DNA of 64,000 bases from positions 41,813 through 105,812 of the forward strand of contig DBTT01000041.1 of NCBI GenBank assembly GCA_002307185.1. Direction: 5' to 3'. Origin of the DNA: Bacteroidales bacterium UBA1309. GTDB taxonomy: Bacteria; Bacteroidota; Bacteroidia; Bacteroidales; Dysgonomonadaceae. Positions 25,394-34,089 of this stretch are shown here, piece after piece. The notes beneath the pieces are model-generated. The model saw only the letters and a list, made by a program, of their open reading frames with translations, made no database searches and had not been told where the DNA came from. The translations under genes were made by a program, and so were the position numbers. How positions within the stretch are numbered: the first letter of the stretch is position 1; every line of letters starts with the position of its first letter.

Positions 25394-26404
25394 CTATCCT
25401 TTCACAGTGGAACCACGCACTGTCAACACGCATGGAACAACTTTTTTTTCGATTTTTGAGCTTCCGTTTATTTGTTTTAAAAGCAGATTGAAAGCCGTTT
25501 CTCCCATCTTGGAAGTTTGATGGGTCATGGCAGATAAGGGAGGAAGAACGTAATTGGCATGGATTTCATCGATATAACCGATCAGCGCAATATCATTGGG
25601 AATATGCAAGCCTTTGTCGCGGATAGCCTTGAGCGCACCAAATGCAAGGCTTTCCGAAAGGCATAAAAAAGCATCCGCTGGATTCGGCTGCGACAGCAAC
25701 TGCGATGCAGCCTCATAACCAAGTTCATACCCAATTTCTTTGCACACAACAAGGTCTTTGTCTATTGGCATTTTGTAATCCCTTAACGCCTGAAGATACC
25801 CATGTTTGCGCAGCTTCACGATGTTGAGATGGTTTGCCCCTCCAATAAAACCGATTCTTTTCGATCCGTTTTCCAACAAATGGATTGTCGCTTTTTGTGC
25901 AGATTCAACGTTGTCGGTAATCACACAGGAATTTTTCTCAGAAAGTCCTACCCTATCAAAGAACACCAGTGGTATGTTTTGGTCGGACAAAAGGTCGAAA
26001 TGGGAAAAATCCGACGTTTGCTGGGAAACGCAGGCCAGAATGCCTTCCACTCGAAAATTTATCAGGTTTTCAACACACTGCTTCTCCACCTCGTATGTCT
26101 CATCCGAAGAGGCAATGATCGTCGAATAACCTTCCCCGATAGCCACCTGGTTGATCGCACTAATGATCGAAGAATAATAATAGGTGGCAATGTCGGGAAC
26201 AATGATCCCAATGATTCTTGGTGAATTTTTCAACAAACTCACAGCAAAAGGATTCGGACGGTATTTCCTTTCTTTTGCTAACTTTTTCACTTTTTCTTTC
26301 ATGGCATCACTCACTTCGGCGCTATTTTTCAAAGCACGCGATACTGTTGATACCGAGACGCCCAATTCCTGAGCCAAATCTTTTAGAGAAACAGGCCTTT
26401 TCAT
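25394..26404 (-). CDS. LacI-family transcriptional regulator of the fucose locus
   Basis: A 336-residue repressor. The helix-turn-helix VSLKDLAQELGVSVSTVSRALKNS and hinge helix RPNPFAVSLLKN are followed by a periplasmic-binding-like sugar domain (IIGIIVPDIATYYYSSIISAI, VFFDRVGLSEKNSCVITDN, IGFIGGANHLNIVKLRKHGY). It is divergent from the fucose genes. A PurR-like palindrome in the shared region overlaps its own -33 element, so autoregulation and control of the operon are likely. The inducer, probably fucose or a derivative, is inferred from context. Confidence 0.93.
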   Translation of the reverse strand: MKRPVSLKDLAQELGVSVSTVSRALKNSAEVSDAMKEKVKKLAKERKYRPNPFAVSLLKNSPRIIGIIVPDIATYYYSSIISAINQVAIGEGYSTIIASSDETYEVEKQCVENLINFRVEGILACVSQQTSDFSHFDLLSDQNIPLVFFDRVGLSEKNSCVITDNVESAQKATIHLLENGSKRIGFIGGANHLNIVKLRKHGYLQALRDYKMPIDKDLVVCKEIGYELGYEAASQLLSQPNPADAFLCLSESLAFGALKAIRDKGLHIPNDIALIGYIDEIHANYVLPPLSAMTHQTSKMGETAFNLLLKQINGSSKIEKKVVPCVLTVRGSTVKG

Positions 26405-26428
26405 TTGCTACACACTTTTTTTGTGGCA

Positions 26429-26459
26429 TAAAGATAAGGATTAAGACAAACTACGCAAA
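26429..26459 (-). promoter_or_regulatory. Promoter of the LacI-family regulator gene
   Basis: On the minus strand TTTG (26456-26459), 19 bases, then TATCTTTA (26429-26436), one base from consensus. The -33 element lies inside the palindromic operator. Confidence 0.55.
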
Positions 26460-26468
26460 CCTTTGCGT
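26453..26468. promoter_or_regulatory. LacI-family operator, PurR-like palindrome
   Basis: ACGCAAACCTTTGCGT is a 16-bp inverted repeat with 7-bp arms around a central CC. It differs by one base from the classic LacI/PurR-class operator ACGCAAACGTTTGCGT. It stands between the regulator (49 bases away) and the aldo/keto reductase gene (78 bases away) and covers the regulator promoter. Confidence 0.7.
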
Positions 26469-26545
26469 TCGAATTTCCATGTTTACACATACATACAATA
26501 CCACTATCGTTTATTTTTGACAACCGAATTCTTAATAACAATATC

Positions 26546-27478
26546 ATGGAATATAGAGAAATAGGAAAAACCGGCATGGTGGTTTCAAATTTGAGCTTCG
26601 GAGCATCGTCATTAGGCGGAGTTTTTCATTCAATCAAAGAGGAAGAAGCAATCGAAGCTGTCTATACGGCAGTCGATAACGGGATCAACTTCATCGACGT
26701 TTCCCCTTACTATGGCCACCTCAAGGCCGAAATAGTGCTGGGAAAAGCTTTAAAAAACATTGACCGAACAAAATATTATTTGTCAACCAAAGTGGGGCGT
26801 TACGGTAAAGACGGGCAAAACCTGTGGGATTATTCCGCAAAAAGATCCATCGAAAGCGTATATGAGAGCCTCGACAGGCTAAATACAGACTACGTGGACT
26901 TGATCAATGTGCACGACATCGAATTTTCCGACTTGGAACAGGTGTGCAAAGAAACACTTCCTGCATTAGTGGAATTGAGGGAGAAAGGCATTGCCAAACA
27001 CGTGGGAATCACCAACCTCACGCTCAGGCATTTCAAATACATCATCGACCACGTACCTGCAGGAACTGTGGAAAGCGTACTTTCCTTTTGCCACTACTGC
27101 CTCAACGATGATGCGCTGGTGGATTACCTCGACTATTTTGAAAAAAAGGGAATTGGTGTCATCAATGCATCTCCCTTTTCGATGGGATTACTCACCGAAC
27201 GGGGTGCCCCCGAATGGCATCCGGCTCCTAAACCGTTGCAAGATTTGTGCCGCAAAGCCATATCGCACTGCAAATCGAAAGGAGAGGCAATAGAGCAATT
27301 GGCAGTACAATATTCTGTGTCGAACCCAAGGATAGCCTCTACCCTATTCAGCACATCACGTCCCGAAGGAGTTTTGCAAAGCATAAAATGGGCAAATGAA
27401 GAATTAGATAAAGAATTATTGGCGGAAGTACAATCTATCTTGGAACCACGTTTCCGCGACACTTGGTTAAACAGTTAA
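26546..27478 (+). CDS. Aldo/keto reductase, probable L-fucose-type aldose dehydrogenase
   Basis: A 310-residue NAD(P)-dependent TIM-barrel enzyme. The catalytic tetrad is complete: D51 and Y56 in INFIDVSPYYG, K82 in YYLSTKVG, H123 in LINVHDIEF. The pattern is that of aldose 1-dehydrogenases acting on L-fucose or L-galactose, which oxidise the sugar to a lactone; specificity is inferred from FucP, the fucosidase and the lactonase-like gene downstream. It is first in the plus-strand operon, 13 bases before the next gene. A possible -7 element TATTTTTG lies at 26512-26519, with no good -33. Confidence 0.88.
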   Translation: MEYREIGKTGMVVSNLSFGASSLGGVFHSIKEEEAIEAVYTAVDNGINFIDVSPYYGHLKAEIVLGKALKNIDRTKYYLSTKVGRYGKDGQNLWDYSAKRSIESVYESLDRLNTDYVDLINVHDIEFSDLEQVCKETLPALVELREKGIAKHVGITNLTLRHFKYIIDHVPAGTVESVLSFCHYCLNDDALVDYLDYFEKKGIGVINASPFSMGLLTERGAPEWHPAPKPLQDLCRKAISHCKSKGEAIEQLAVQYSVSNPRIASTLFSTSRPEGVLQSIKWANEELDKELLAEVQSILEPRFRDTWLNS

Positions 27479-27491
27479 AATACTATCTAAA

Positions 27492-28508
27492 ATGAAAGCA
27501 ATACAAATATTAGGCGAAAAGAGCGTTACCGTTATTGAAAAAGAAAAACCTCAACTTCAGTCCGGAGAAGTGCTGGTGAAAATAAAATATGTGGGATTTT
27601 GTGGTTCCGACCTCAACACCTTTCTGGGAAAAAATCCCATGGTGAAACTTCCCGTGATTCCCGGTCATGAAATCGGCGCTGTAGTGGAAGCGGTGGGAGA
27701 TGGAGTGCCAGCATCCATAAAACCGGGAGCAGCTTGCACCGTGAATCCATACACCAATTGTGGCTATTGTCCTTCGTGCCGCAATGGGCGGCCAAACGCC
27801 TGTCAGTTCAACCAAACATTTGGAGTCCAGCGCAACGGGGCCATGTCGGATTACATCGCAGTGCCGTGGCAAAAAGTGATTGTCGATGAGGCCATCAGCC
27901 CGCGTGATTTTGCGTTTGTGGAGCCGATGAGCGTCGGTTTTCATGCTGTTTCCCGTGCCGAAGTTACCGATCTGGACGTAGTCCTCGTGATCGGTTGCGG
28001 AATGATTGGTCTTGGGGCGGTGGTTCGTGCAGCTTTACGAGGTGCTCGGGTTATTGCCATGGATATGGATGATGAAAAGCTGAACTTGGCCAAAAAGCTG
28101 GGAGCAAGCTACACGGTGAACTCGAAAACAGAAAACGTACACGAAAAGCTACAATCACTCACCAACAACTTTGGCCCCGATGTCGTGGTGGAAGCCGTGG
28201 GCGCACCCATCACGTATCAAACGGCCATCAACGAAGTGGCTTTCACCGGAAGGGTTGTCTGCATCGGATATGCAAAAATAGAGATTGCTTTTGAAACCAA
28301 ATATTTCGTACAAAAAGAGCTGGACATCAGGGGATCCCGCAACGCAATGCCGGAAGATTTCCGAGCCGTGATGGAATACATGAAACGGGGAACTTGCCCG
28401 GTGGACGAACTAATCAGCGGAATATTCCAACCAGAAGAAGCGCAAGCTGCCCTCGAGAAATGGGCGGAAAATCCGGCAAAAGTGTTCAGAATGCTCGTGG
28501 AATTCTAA
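27492..28508 (+). CDS. Zinc-dependent alcohol dehydrogenase (sugar/polyol type)
   Basis: A 338-residue medium-chain dehydrogenase. The catalytic zinc ligands are C37 (GFCGSD) and H59-E60 (PGHE); the structural zinc cysteines C90, C93, C96 and C104 are in NCGYCPSCRNGRPNAC. The NAD-binding glycine motif is VIGCGMIGLGAV. Relatives such as RspB and galactonate dehydrogenases act on sugar acids or alcohols. In this operon it probably oxidises a downstream fucose intermediate. Exact substrate unknown. Confidence 0.9.
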   Translation: MKAIQILGEKSVTVIEKEKPQLQSGEVLVKIKYVGFCGSDLNTFLGKNPMVKLPVIPGHEIGAVVEAVGDGVPASIKPGAACTVNPYTNCGYCPSCRNGRPNACQFNQTFGVQRNGAMSDYIAVPWQKVIVDEAISPRDFAFVEPMSVGFHAVSRAEVTDLDVVLVIGCGMIGLGAVVRAALRGARVIAMDMDDEKLNLAKKLGASYTVNSKTENVHEKLQSLTNNFGPDVVVEAVGAPITYQTAINEVAFTGRVVCIGYAKIEIAFETKYFVQKELDIRGSRNAMPEDFRAVMEYMKRGTCPVDELISGIFQPEEAQAALEKWAENPAKVFRMLVEF

Positions 28509-28525
28509 CTAATTGGCACAATAGC

Positions 28526-29449
28526 ATGGAGTACAAAATCATTGATGCGCATGCCCACCTTTGGCTTCGTCAAGACACGGAAGTGGATGGCATGAAAATC
28601 CAAACCCTAGAAAATGGCAAATCCCTCTTCATGGGAGAACTCCGGCAGATGATTCCACCCTTCATGATCGACGGGATGAACACCGCCGAGGTCTTTCTTT
28701 CCAACATGGATTATGCGCAAGTGTCGGCAGCGGTCATCACACAGGAATATATCGATGGGCTTCAGAACGAGTACCTTTGGCAAGTGGAAACCAAATATCC
28801 TAATCGGTTTTTGACCTGCGGAATGTTTGACATTCGGATGTCGGATTATCCAGAACAAGCTTTAATGCTGATAAAGCAAGGCTTTAAAGCGATAAAAATA
28901 CCTGCCCAGCGATTTTTCCTCCCTCAGGGAAGGGTGTATCTCACGTCCGACAAATTGATGAAAATATGGAAGGAGATGGAATCAAAAGACATACTCTTAT
29001 CGATTGATTTGGCGGATGGCGACCTTCAGGTGGGTGAAATGGAAGAAATTATCAAAGAATTCCCCAATTTACGAATCGCAATAGGCCACTTCGGAATGGT
29101 GACGCGCAAAGGTTGGCTGGAGCAGATAAAATTAGCCCGCCATCCGAATGTAAGGATCGAATCCGGCGGAATCACTTGGCTTTTCAACGATGAATTCTAT
29201 CCCTTCAAAGGGGCATTAAAAGCTATCAAAGAAGCGGCAGAGCTTGTGGGCATGGAAAAACTCATGTGGGGATCCGATTATCCACGGACTATAACCGCCA
29301 TCACCTACCGCATGTCTTACGATTTTGTTGTAAAATCGCAAGACATAAGCGAAGAAGACAAAGCCTTGTTCCTCGGATTGAATGCGGAGAAATTTTACAG
29401 GTTCGAGAGCCTTGTCGATTTGCCCTATATTAAAAATATGTCAGAGTAA
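28526..29449 (+). CDS. Amidohydrolase family protein, probable L-fuconolactonase
   Basis: A 307-residue metal-dependent TIM-barrel hydrolase. It begins MEYKIIDAHAHLW with the HxH metal site, has IAIGHFGM with a third His, and MWGSDYPRTI with the catalytic Asp. This matches the amidohydrolase-2 group that includes sugar lactonases. Following an aldose dehydrogenase, hydrolysis of L-fucono-lactone to L-fuconate is the best guess. The frame runs upstream to 28394 inside the previous gene, but the ATG at 28526 gives the family start. An imperfect hairpin follows at about 29464-29502, before fucP. Confidence 0.85.
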   Translation: MEYKIIDAHAHLWLRQDTEVDGMKIQTLENGKSLFMGELRQMIPPFMIDGMNTAEVFLSNMDYAQVSAAVITQEYIDGLQNEYLWQVETKYPNRFLTCGMFDIRMSDYPEQALMLIKQGFKAIKIPAQRFFLPQGRVYLTSDKLMKIWKEMESKDILLSIDLADGDLQVGEMEEIIKEFPNLRIAIGHFGMVTRKGWLEQIKLARHPNVRIESGGITWLFNDEFYPFKGALKAIKEAAELVGMEKLMWGSDYPRTITAITYRMSYDFVVKSQDISEEDKALFLGLNAEKFYRFESLVDLPYIKNMSE

Positions 29450-29533
29450 TAATGCGAATTTGTAAAGGCGTAAAATCGTTAATTCACAGATTTACAGCCT
29501 TTCTTATTAACCCAGTTTATAACTTATTTCACT

Positions 29534-30790
29534 ATGTCAAAGAAAAACTTTTCGATTGCACTCGGTCTTATATTCAGCCTATTCTTCATCTGGGCCATCA
29601 GTAGCAACTTGCTTCCTACCATGATTCGCCAGTTGATGAAGACATTCGAACTCTCGGCTTTCCAGGCTTCACTCACCGAAGCCTCCTATTGGATGGCATA
29701 TTTCATTTTCCCCATTCCGATAGCCATGTTTATGAAACGGTTCAGCTACAAGGCCGGAATTATTGTTGGCCTGTGTGTTGCGGCAGCCGGAGGGCTGTTG
29801 TTTTTCCCGGCGGCAGCCATCCAAGAATATTGGGCCTATCTGGTGATATTTTTTATCATTGCCACCGGAATGTGTTTTCTCGAAACGGCTGCGAATCCTT
29901 ATGTTACCGTATTGGGTGATCCGGCAACAGCACCCAGAAGACTCAACCTGGCACAATCCTTCAATGGCTTAGGGGCTTTCATTGCCGCCATGTTTTTAAG
30001 CAAATTGGTCTTAAGCGGGAAAGAATACACCAAGGCTAACATCCCTAACGACTTCCCGGGAGGCTGGCATGGTTACGTTCAAATGGAAACCGATGCGATG
30101 AAACTGCCCTACCTTATTTTGGCAAGTGTGCTCGTCGTAATCGCCATCGTGATTATCTTTTCCAAGTTACCAAAGATCCAAGAAGGCGACCACAAAGAAG
30201 GTGAAAAAAACAACGACAAGCTGATCGACTTTTCGGTACTCAAACGCTCGCATACCCGCTGGGGAGTGATCGCCCAATTTTTCTACAACGGCGGACAAAC
30301 CGCAGTGAATGCAATGTTTCTTATCTATTGCTGCAAATACGTGGGTATGGACGAAAGCACTGCTACCACTTACTTCGGCTTGTATATGCTTGCGTTCTTA
30401 GCCGGACGATGGATCGGCACCTTGTTGATGGTGAAATTCAAGCCTCAAAACATGCTGGTGGTTTACGCATTGGCAAACATTGTCTTGACAGGGGTCATCA
30501 TCACATTTGGCGGGATGATTGGCTTATACGCCATGCTGGGCGTTTCGTTCTTCATGTCCATCATGTACCCAACACAATTTTCGTTGGCATTGGAAGGCTT
30601 AGGCAGCAAGACAAAAAGCGGCTCGGCTTTCTTGGTAATGGCAATTGTTGGGAATGTGATTTTACCTCCACTGACGGGCCATCTGATGGATATCAACGAA
30701 CATTTTTATCACATCGCCTACATAGTTCCGCTCATCTGTTTCGGAGTTTGTGCCTATTATGGATGGAAAGGCCATCGCGTGGTAGATTAA
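29534..30790 (+). CDS. fucP: L-fucose:proton symporter
   Basis: A 418-residue MFS transporter with about 12 helices. It matches FucP in FSLFFIWAISSNLLPTMIRQLM and in the ETAANPYVTVLGDP and RRLNLAQSFNGLGAF motifs of the fucose/glucose-galactose subfamily. It would import L-fucose across the inner membrane with protons. It lies between the lactonase-like gene and the fucosidase on the same strand, in line with release, import and oxidation of fucose by one operon. Confidence 0.94.
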   Translation: MSKKNFSIALGLIFSLFFIWAISSNLLPTMIRQLMKTFELSAFQASLTEASYWMAYFIFPIPIAMFMKRFSYKAGIIVGLCVAAAGGLLFFPAAAIQEYWAYLVIFFIIATGMCFLETAANPYVTVLGDPATAPRRLNLAQSFNGLGAFIAAMFLSKLVLSGKEYTKANIPNDFPGGWHGYVQMETDAMKLPYLILASVLVVIAIVIIFSKLPKIQEGDHKEGEKNNDKLIDFSVLKRSHTRWGVIAQFFYNGGQTAVNAMFLIYCCKYVGMDESTATTYFGLYMLAFLAGRWIGTLLMVKFKPQNMLVVYALANIVLTGVIITFGGMIGLYAMLGVSFFMSIMYPTQFSLALEGLGSKTKSGSAFLVMAIVGNVILPPLTGHLMDINEHFYHIAYIVPLICFGVCAYYGWKGHRVVD

Positions 30791-30939
30791 CAATCATGAT
30801 TTAAATTGAGATTTCTTGTAAACTGGAAGCTTTTTCGGCCCAAAATGAAAAATTGCAATTTCCAGGCTCAAAACAAGAAACACCATTTTTCAAGACCGAA
30901 TATATCTGCAATAAATTATATGTAACAAAGAAATTGGCT

Positions 30940-33405
30940 ATGGCAAAACGACTTCCAATACTTATTTTATTGGCACTTACTGCATCATTTGCATCTTCTA
31001 AGGAAAACCTCAAGTTATGGTACGAAAAGCCGGCATCCGAATGGGTAGAAGCACTGCCTATTGGAAATGGCTTCATCGGAGGCATGGTCTTTGGAAAAAT
31101 AGACGAGGAACTTATCCAATTAAATGAAACGACCTTGTGGTCTGGCGGTCCCCGAAAGGAGAATGTCAACCCCGAAGCTCCGAAATATTTGAAGCCAATC
31201 CGGCAAGCGCTTGCAAAGGGGGATTACAAACTGGCTACGGAATTGTGCAAGAAAATGCAAGGCAATTACACCGAAAGCTTTTTACCTATGGGCGATTTGC
31301 TCATCAAGCAATCCTACAAAGAAAAAAGAAACCCGTCTAGTTATCGCAGGGAATTGGATCTGGACAATGCGATCGCATTGACTGAATACGAGATAAGAGG
31401 TGTCAAATACAAACGTGAAATTTTCACATCTGCCCCAGACAGCGTGATGGTTGTGCATATCACAGCAAGCAAGCCCGGAATGATTACATTGGATGTATCA
31501 CTGCAAAGCCTATTAGTCAATAAGGTTTCAGCAGTGGGTTCCAACCAGCTCAACTTATCGGGAAAAGCGCCGGCTCGCGTTGACCCGAGTTACTACAACA
31601 AAGAAGGCCGCAACCCTATCCAGCAGGAAGACCTCGCTGGCTGCAACGGCATGCGTTTCCAAACAATCGTGAAGGCTGTACCCGAAGGCGGATCAATAGT
31701 TGCGGATACGCAAGGCATTCACATCAAGGATGCTACTTCTGTCACCATCTACCTGACGGCAGCAACCAGCTTCAATGGTTTCGACAAATGCCCCGACAGC
31801 GAAGGAAAAGATGAGAAATTACTATCTTCCAGATACCTGGCAAATGCGGAAAAAAGGCAATACGATGATCTGAAATCGAGGCACATCACCGACTACCGTT
31901 CGTATTTTGACCGCGTGTCGCTTTTCTTGCCAAACAGGCAATCCTCTAAAGCAGTGAATGACAGATTGCCTTCTGATTTACGCCTGAAGCTTTATTCGTA
32001 TGGAAATTATGACCCCGAAATGGAAGCATTGTTTTTTCAATATGGGCGTTATCTTCTAATATCGTGTTCTCGACCTGGAAGCGCTCCCGCAAATTTGCAG
32101 GGAATTTGGAACAAAGAATTCCGTCCGCCATGGAGTTCGAACTTCACCATCAATATCAACACAGAAATGAACTATTGGCCGTCCGAATCGGCTAACCTTT
32201 CAGAAATGCACACCCCGCTGTTGGAATTTATCAAAAACCTGTCGCAAACGGGAAAAGCAACTGCCCGGGAATACTACAAGGCTAGAGGCTGGGTGGCTCA
32301 CCAAAACACCGACATATGGGGATTAAGCAATGCTGTGGGCGACTGCGGAGACGGCGACCCGATGTGGGCCAACTGGTACATGGGAGGGAACTGGCTTTGC
32401 CAAGATTTGTGGGAACATTATAGCTTCACCGGCGACAAGGAGTATTTGAAAAATTTTGCTTATCCCATCATGAAGCAGGCTGCCTTGTTCTGTTTCGATT
32501 GGTTGGTTCAGAAAGATGGCTATTTAGTGACATCCCCATCCACATCCCCAGAAAATGCTTTCTTGATAGATGGGAAAGAATATGCCGTCAGCGAGGCCAC
32601 CACGATGGACATGGCCATTATCCGCGATTTATTTTCAAACGTGATCGAAGCCTCAGAAATCTTAAATACAGATGTTGATTTCCGAAAAGAAGTTGAGAAA
32701 AAACGGGCAAAATTATTACCCTACAAAATTGGTTCTCAAGGACAATTGCAGGAATGGAGCAAAGACTACAAAGAAGCCGACCCGCACCACAGGCATCTAT
32801 CTCATCTATTTGGATTGCACCCTGGCAAGCAAATTTCACCACTGACCACACCCGGGCTGGCTGAAGCAGCGAACCGCACATTTGAACTTCGCGGAGACGA
32901 AGGAACAGGATGGAGCAAGGCTTGGAAAATAAATTTTGCCGCAAGACTTTTGGATGGAAACCACGCCTATAAGATGATTCGTGAAATTCTGCGATACGTG
33001 GACCCATCGGCGGGAGGAGTAGGCGGAACTTATCCCAACTTTTTCGATGCACATCCGCCTTTTCAAATTGACGGAAACTTTGGCGCTACAGCGGGTATAG
33101 TCGAAATGTTACTTCAAAGCCACTTGAAAGAAATCCATCTTCTGCCTGCCTTGCCCGATGTGTGGAAAGAAGGTGAAGTAAAAGGACTCAAGGCTAGAGG
33201 AAACTACGAAGTTGCCATCAAATGGGATCATGGTGAACTCACGAATGCTACGATAAAATCAAACATGGGTGGTCAATGCACGATAAGAACATCAGTGCCG
33301 GTTAATATCGAAGGTGTTCAGGCTCAAAACATAGTTGACGGGAAATATTATTTGAATACTTTTTCAAGTAAAAAAGGGGAGTCGTATTCAATCACAAGAA
33401 AATAA
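30940..33405 (+). CDS. Alpha-L-fucosidase, glycoside hydrolase family 95
   Basis: An 821-residue GH95 enzyme that removes alpha-1,2-linked L-fucose with inversion. The signal peptide is MAKRLPILILLALTASFASS. The N-terminal super-sandwich starts LKLWYEKPASEWVEALPIGNGFIGGMVFG. The (alpha/alpha)6 barrel carries N405 and N407 in FTININTEMNYW, E538 in STSPEN and D711 in QIDGNFGATAG, matching the residues established in Bifidobacterium AfcA. The start at 30940 is chosen for its signal peptide over an in-frame codon at 30853. Likely periplasmic or surface-exposed, feeding FucP. Confidence 0.95.
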   Translation: MAKRLPILILLALTASFASSKENLKLWYEKPASEWVEALPIGNGFIGGMVFGKIDEELIQLNETTLWSGGPRKENVNPEAPKYLKPIRQALAKGDYKLATELCKKMQGNYTESFLPMGDLLIKQSYKEKRNPSSYRRELDLDNAIALTEYEIRGVKYKREIFTSAPDSVMVVHITASKPGMITLDVSLQSLLVNKVSAVGSNQLNLSGKAPARVDPSYYNKEGRNPIQQEDLAGCNGMRFQTIVKAVPEGGSIVADTQGIHIKDATSVTIYLTAATSFNGFDKCPDSEGKDEKLLSSRYLANAEKRQYDDLKSRHITDYRSYFDRVSLFLPNRQSSKAVNDRLPSDLRLKLYSYGNYDPEMEALFFQYGRYLLISCSRPGSAPANLQGIWNKEFRPPWSSNFTININTEMNYWPSESANLSEMHTPLLEFIKNLSQTGKATAREYYKARGWVAHQNTDIWGLSNAVGDCGDGDPMWANWYMGGNWLCQDLWEHYSFTGDKEYLKNFAYPIMKQAALFCFDWLVQKDGYLVTSPSTSPENAFLIDGKEYAVSEATTMDMAIIRDLFSNVIEASEILNTDVDFRKEVEKKRAKLLPYKIGSQGQLQEWSKDYKEADPHHRHLSHLFGLHPGKQISPLTTPGLAEAANRTFELRGDEGTGWSKAWKINFAARLLDGNHAYKMIREILRYVDPSAGGVGGTYPNFFDAHPPFQIDGNFGATAGIVEMLLQSHLKEIHLLPALPDVWKEGEVKGLKARGNYEVAIKWDHGELTNATIKSNMGGQCTIRTSVPVNIEGVQAQNIVDGKYYLNTFSSKKGESYSITRK

Positions 33406-33463
33406 AGGGCGGAGCTAAACAGTATTGCCGCTATTCTATTTGTTGGTTTTAGATATAATCCAA

Positions 33464-33504
33464 AAGAATGAGGCTGATGTGGTTTTCACATCAGCCTCAT
33501 TCTT
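33464..33504. terminator. Bidirectional terminator, 18-bp perfect hairpin
   Basis: AAGAATGAGGCTGATGTG (33464-33481) pairs fully with CACATCAGCCTCATTCTT (33487-33504) around a GTTTT loop. It separates the convergent fucosidase and DUF3127 genes. Confidence 0.85.
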
Positions 33505-33510
33505 GTTATT

Positions 33511-33882
33511 TCAGAAAGGCAAATCGTCTTTATCACTTTCAAAACTAATCGGTTCGGCAGGAGGTGGAGGAAAAGCAGCAGCATCGGGATAAGCTGGTGC
33601 TTGCGATCCTGAATTAGCTCCGGCCAAGTCCACTTTCCACGCCTTCACATCGGTGTACCAGCGACCATTGTATTCACGGCTTTCCACGTCGAAGGAAATA
33701 GTAAGAATATTACCTATTTGAAGCACCGAAGGGCTTGCCTTGTCTCCCCATATAGAGATGCAAACCTTCTTGGGGTACTGACCATCTGTTTCAACGATTA
33801 CATCTTGTTTTTTCCACTCTCCATTTCTACCTGTTCCTGTCTGAAGCGGTAGTAATTGAATTAATTTAGCTGTTAACTCCAT
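33511..33882 (-). CDS. DUF3127 protein with an SSB-like C-terminal tail
   Basis: A 123-residue protein of the DUF3127 family, common in Bacteroidota and predicted to be an OB-fold. The domain covers about residues 1-90 (MELTAKLIQLLPLQTGTG, WKKQDVIVETDGQYPKKVCI, GNILTISFDVESREYNGRWY). A proline- and alanine-rich linker follows, then the tail FESDKDDLPF. That acidic tail is nearly identical to the SSB C-terminal peptide that recruits DNA-repair proteins. A role in single-stranded DNA metabolism is therefore plausible but unproven. It has its own promoter at 33907-33936. Confidence 0.88.
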   Translation of the reverse strand: MELTAKLIQLLPLQTGTGRNGEWKKQDVIVETDGQYPKKVCISIWGDKASPSVLQIGNILTISFDVESREYNGRWYTDVKAWKVDLAGANSGSQAPAYPDAAAFPPPPAEPISFESDKDDLPF

Positions 33883-33906
33883 GATTTAATTTTTATTTTC
33901 AGTATG

Positions 33907-33936
33907 CAAACTTAGACAAAAATTTGTGATTGAAAA
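33907..33936 (-). promoter_or_regulatory. Promoter of the DUF3127 gene
   Basis: On the minus strand TTTT (33933-33936), 18 bases, then TAAGTTTG (33907-33914), fitting TAnnTTTG. The start codon lies 25 bases downstream. Confidence 0.55.
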
Positions 33937-34089
33937 AATTCATTTGAGATTGTTCCAATTAAATAAGTACTTCCAGATGGGTTGGATGGATACTCGAAGA
34001 TTAAAGAATTTTGCGTAACTTGCGCCACTTTTCAAGATTTTGCCGGCCACGGCGCATCTGAAAGACTTAAAGTTGAACAAATATTCTTT

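Noticed and set aside
33982..34089. N-terminal extension of the MsbA-like exporter
   Set aside because: No family similarity; exporters of this type start at the MKDFITLIKRF segment.
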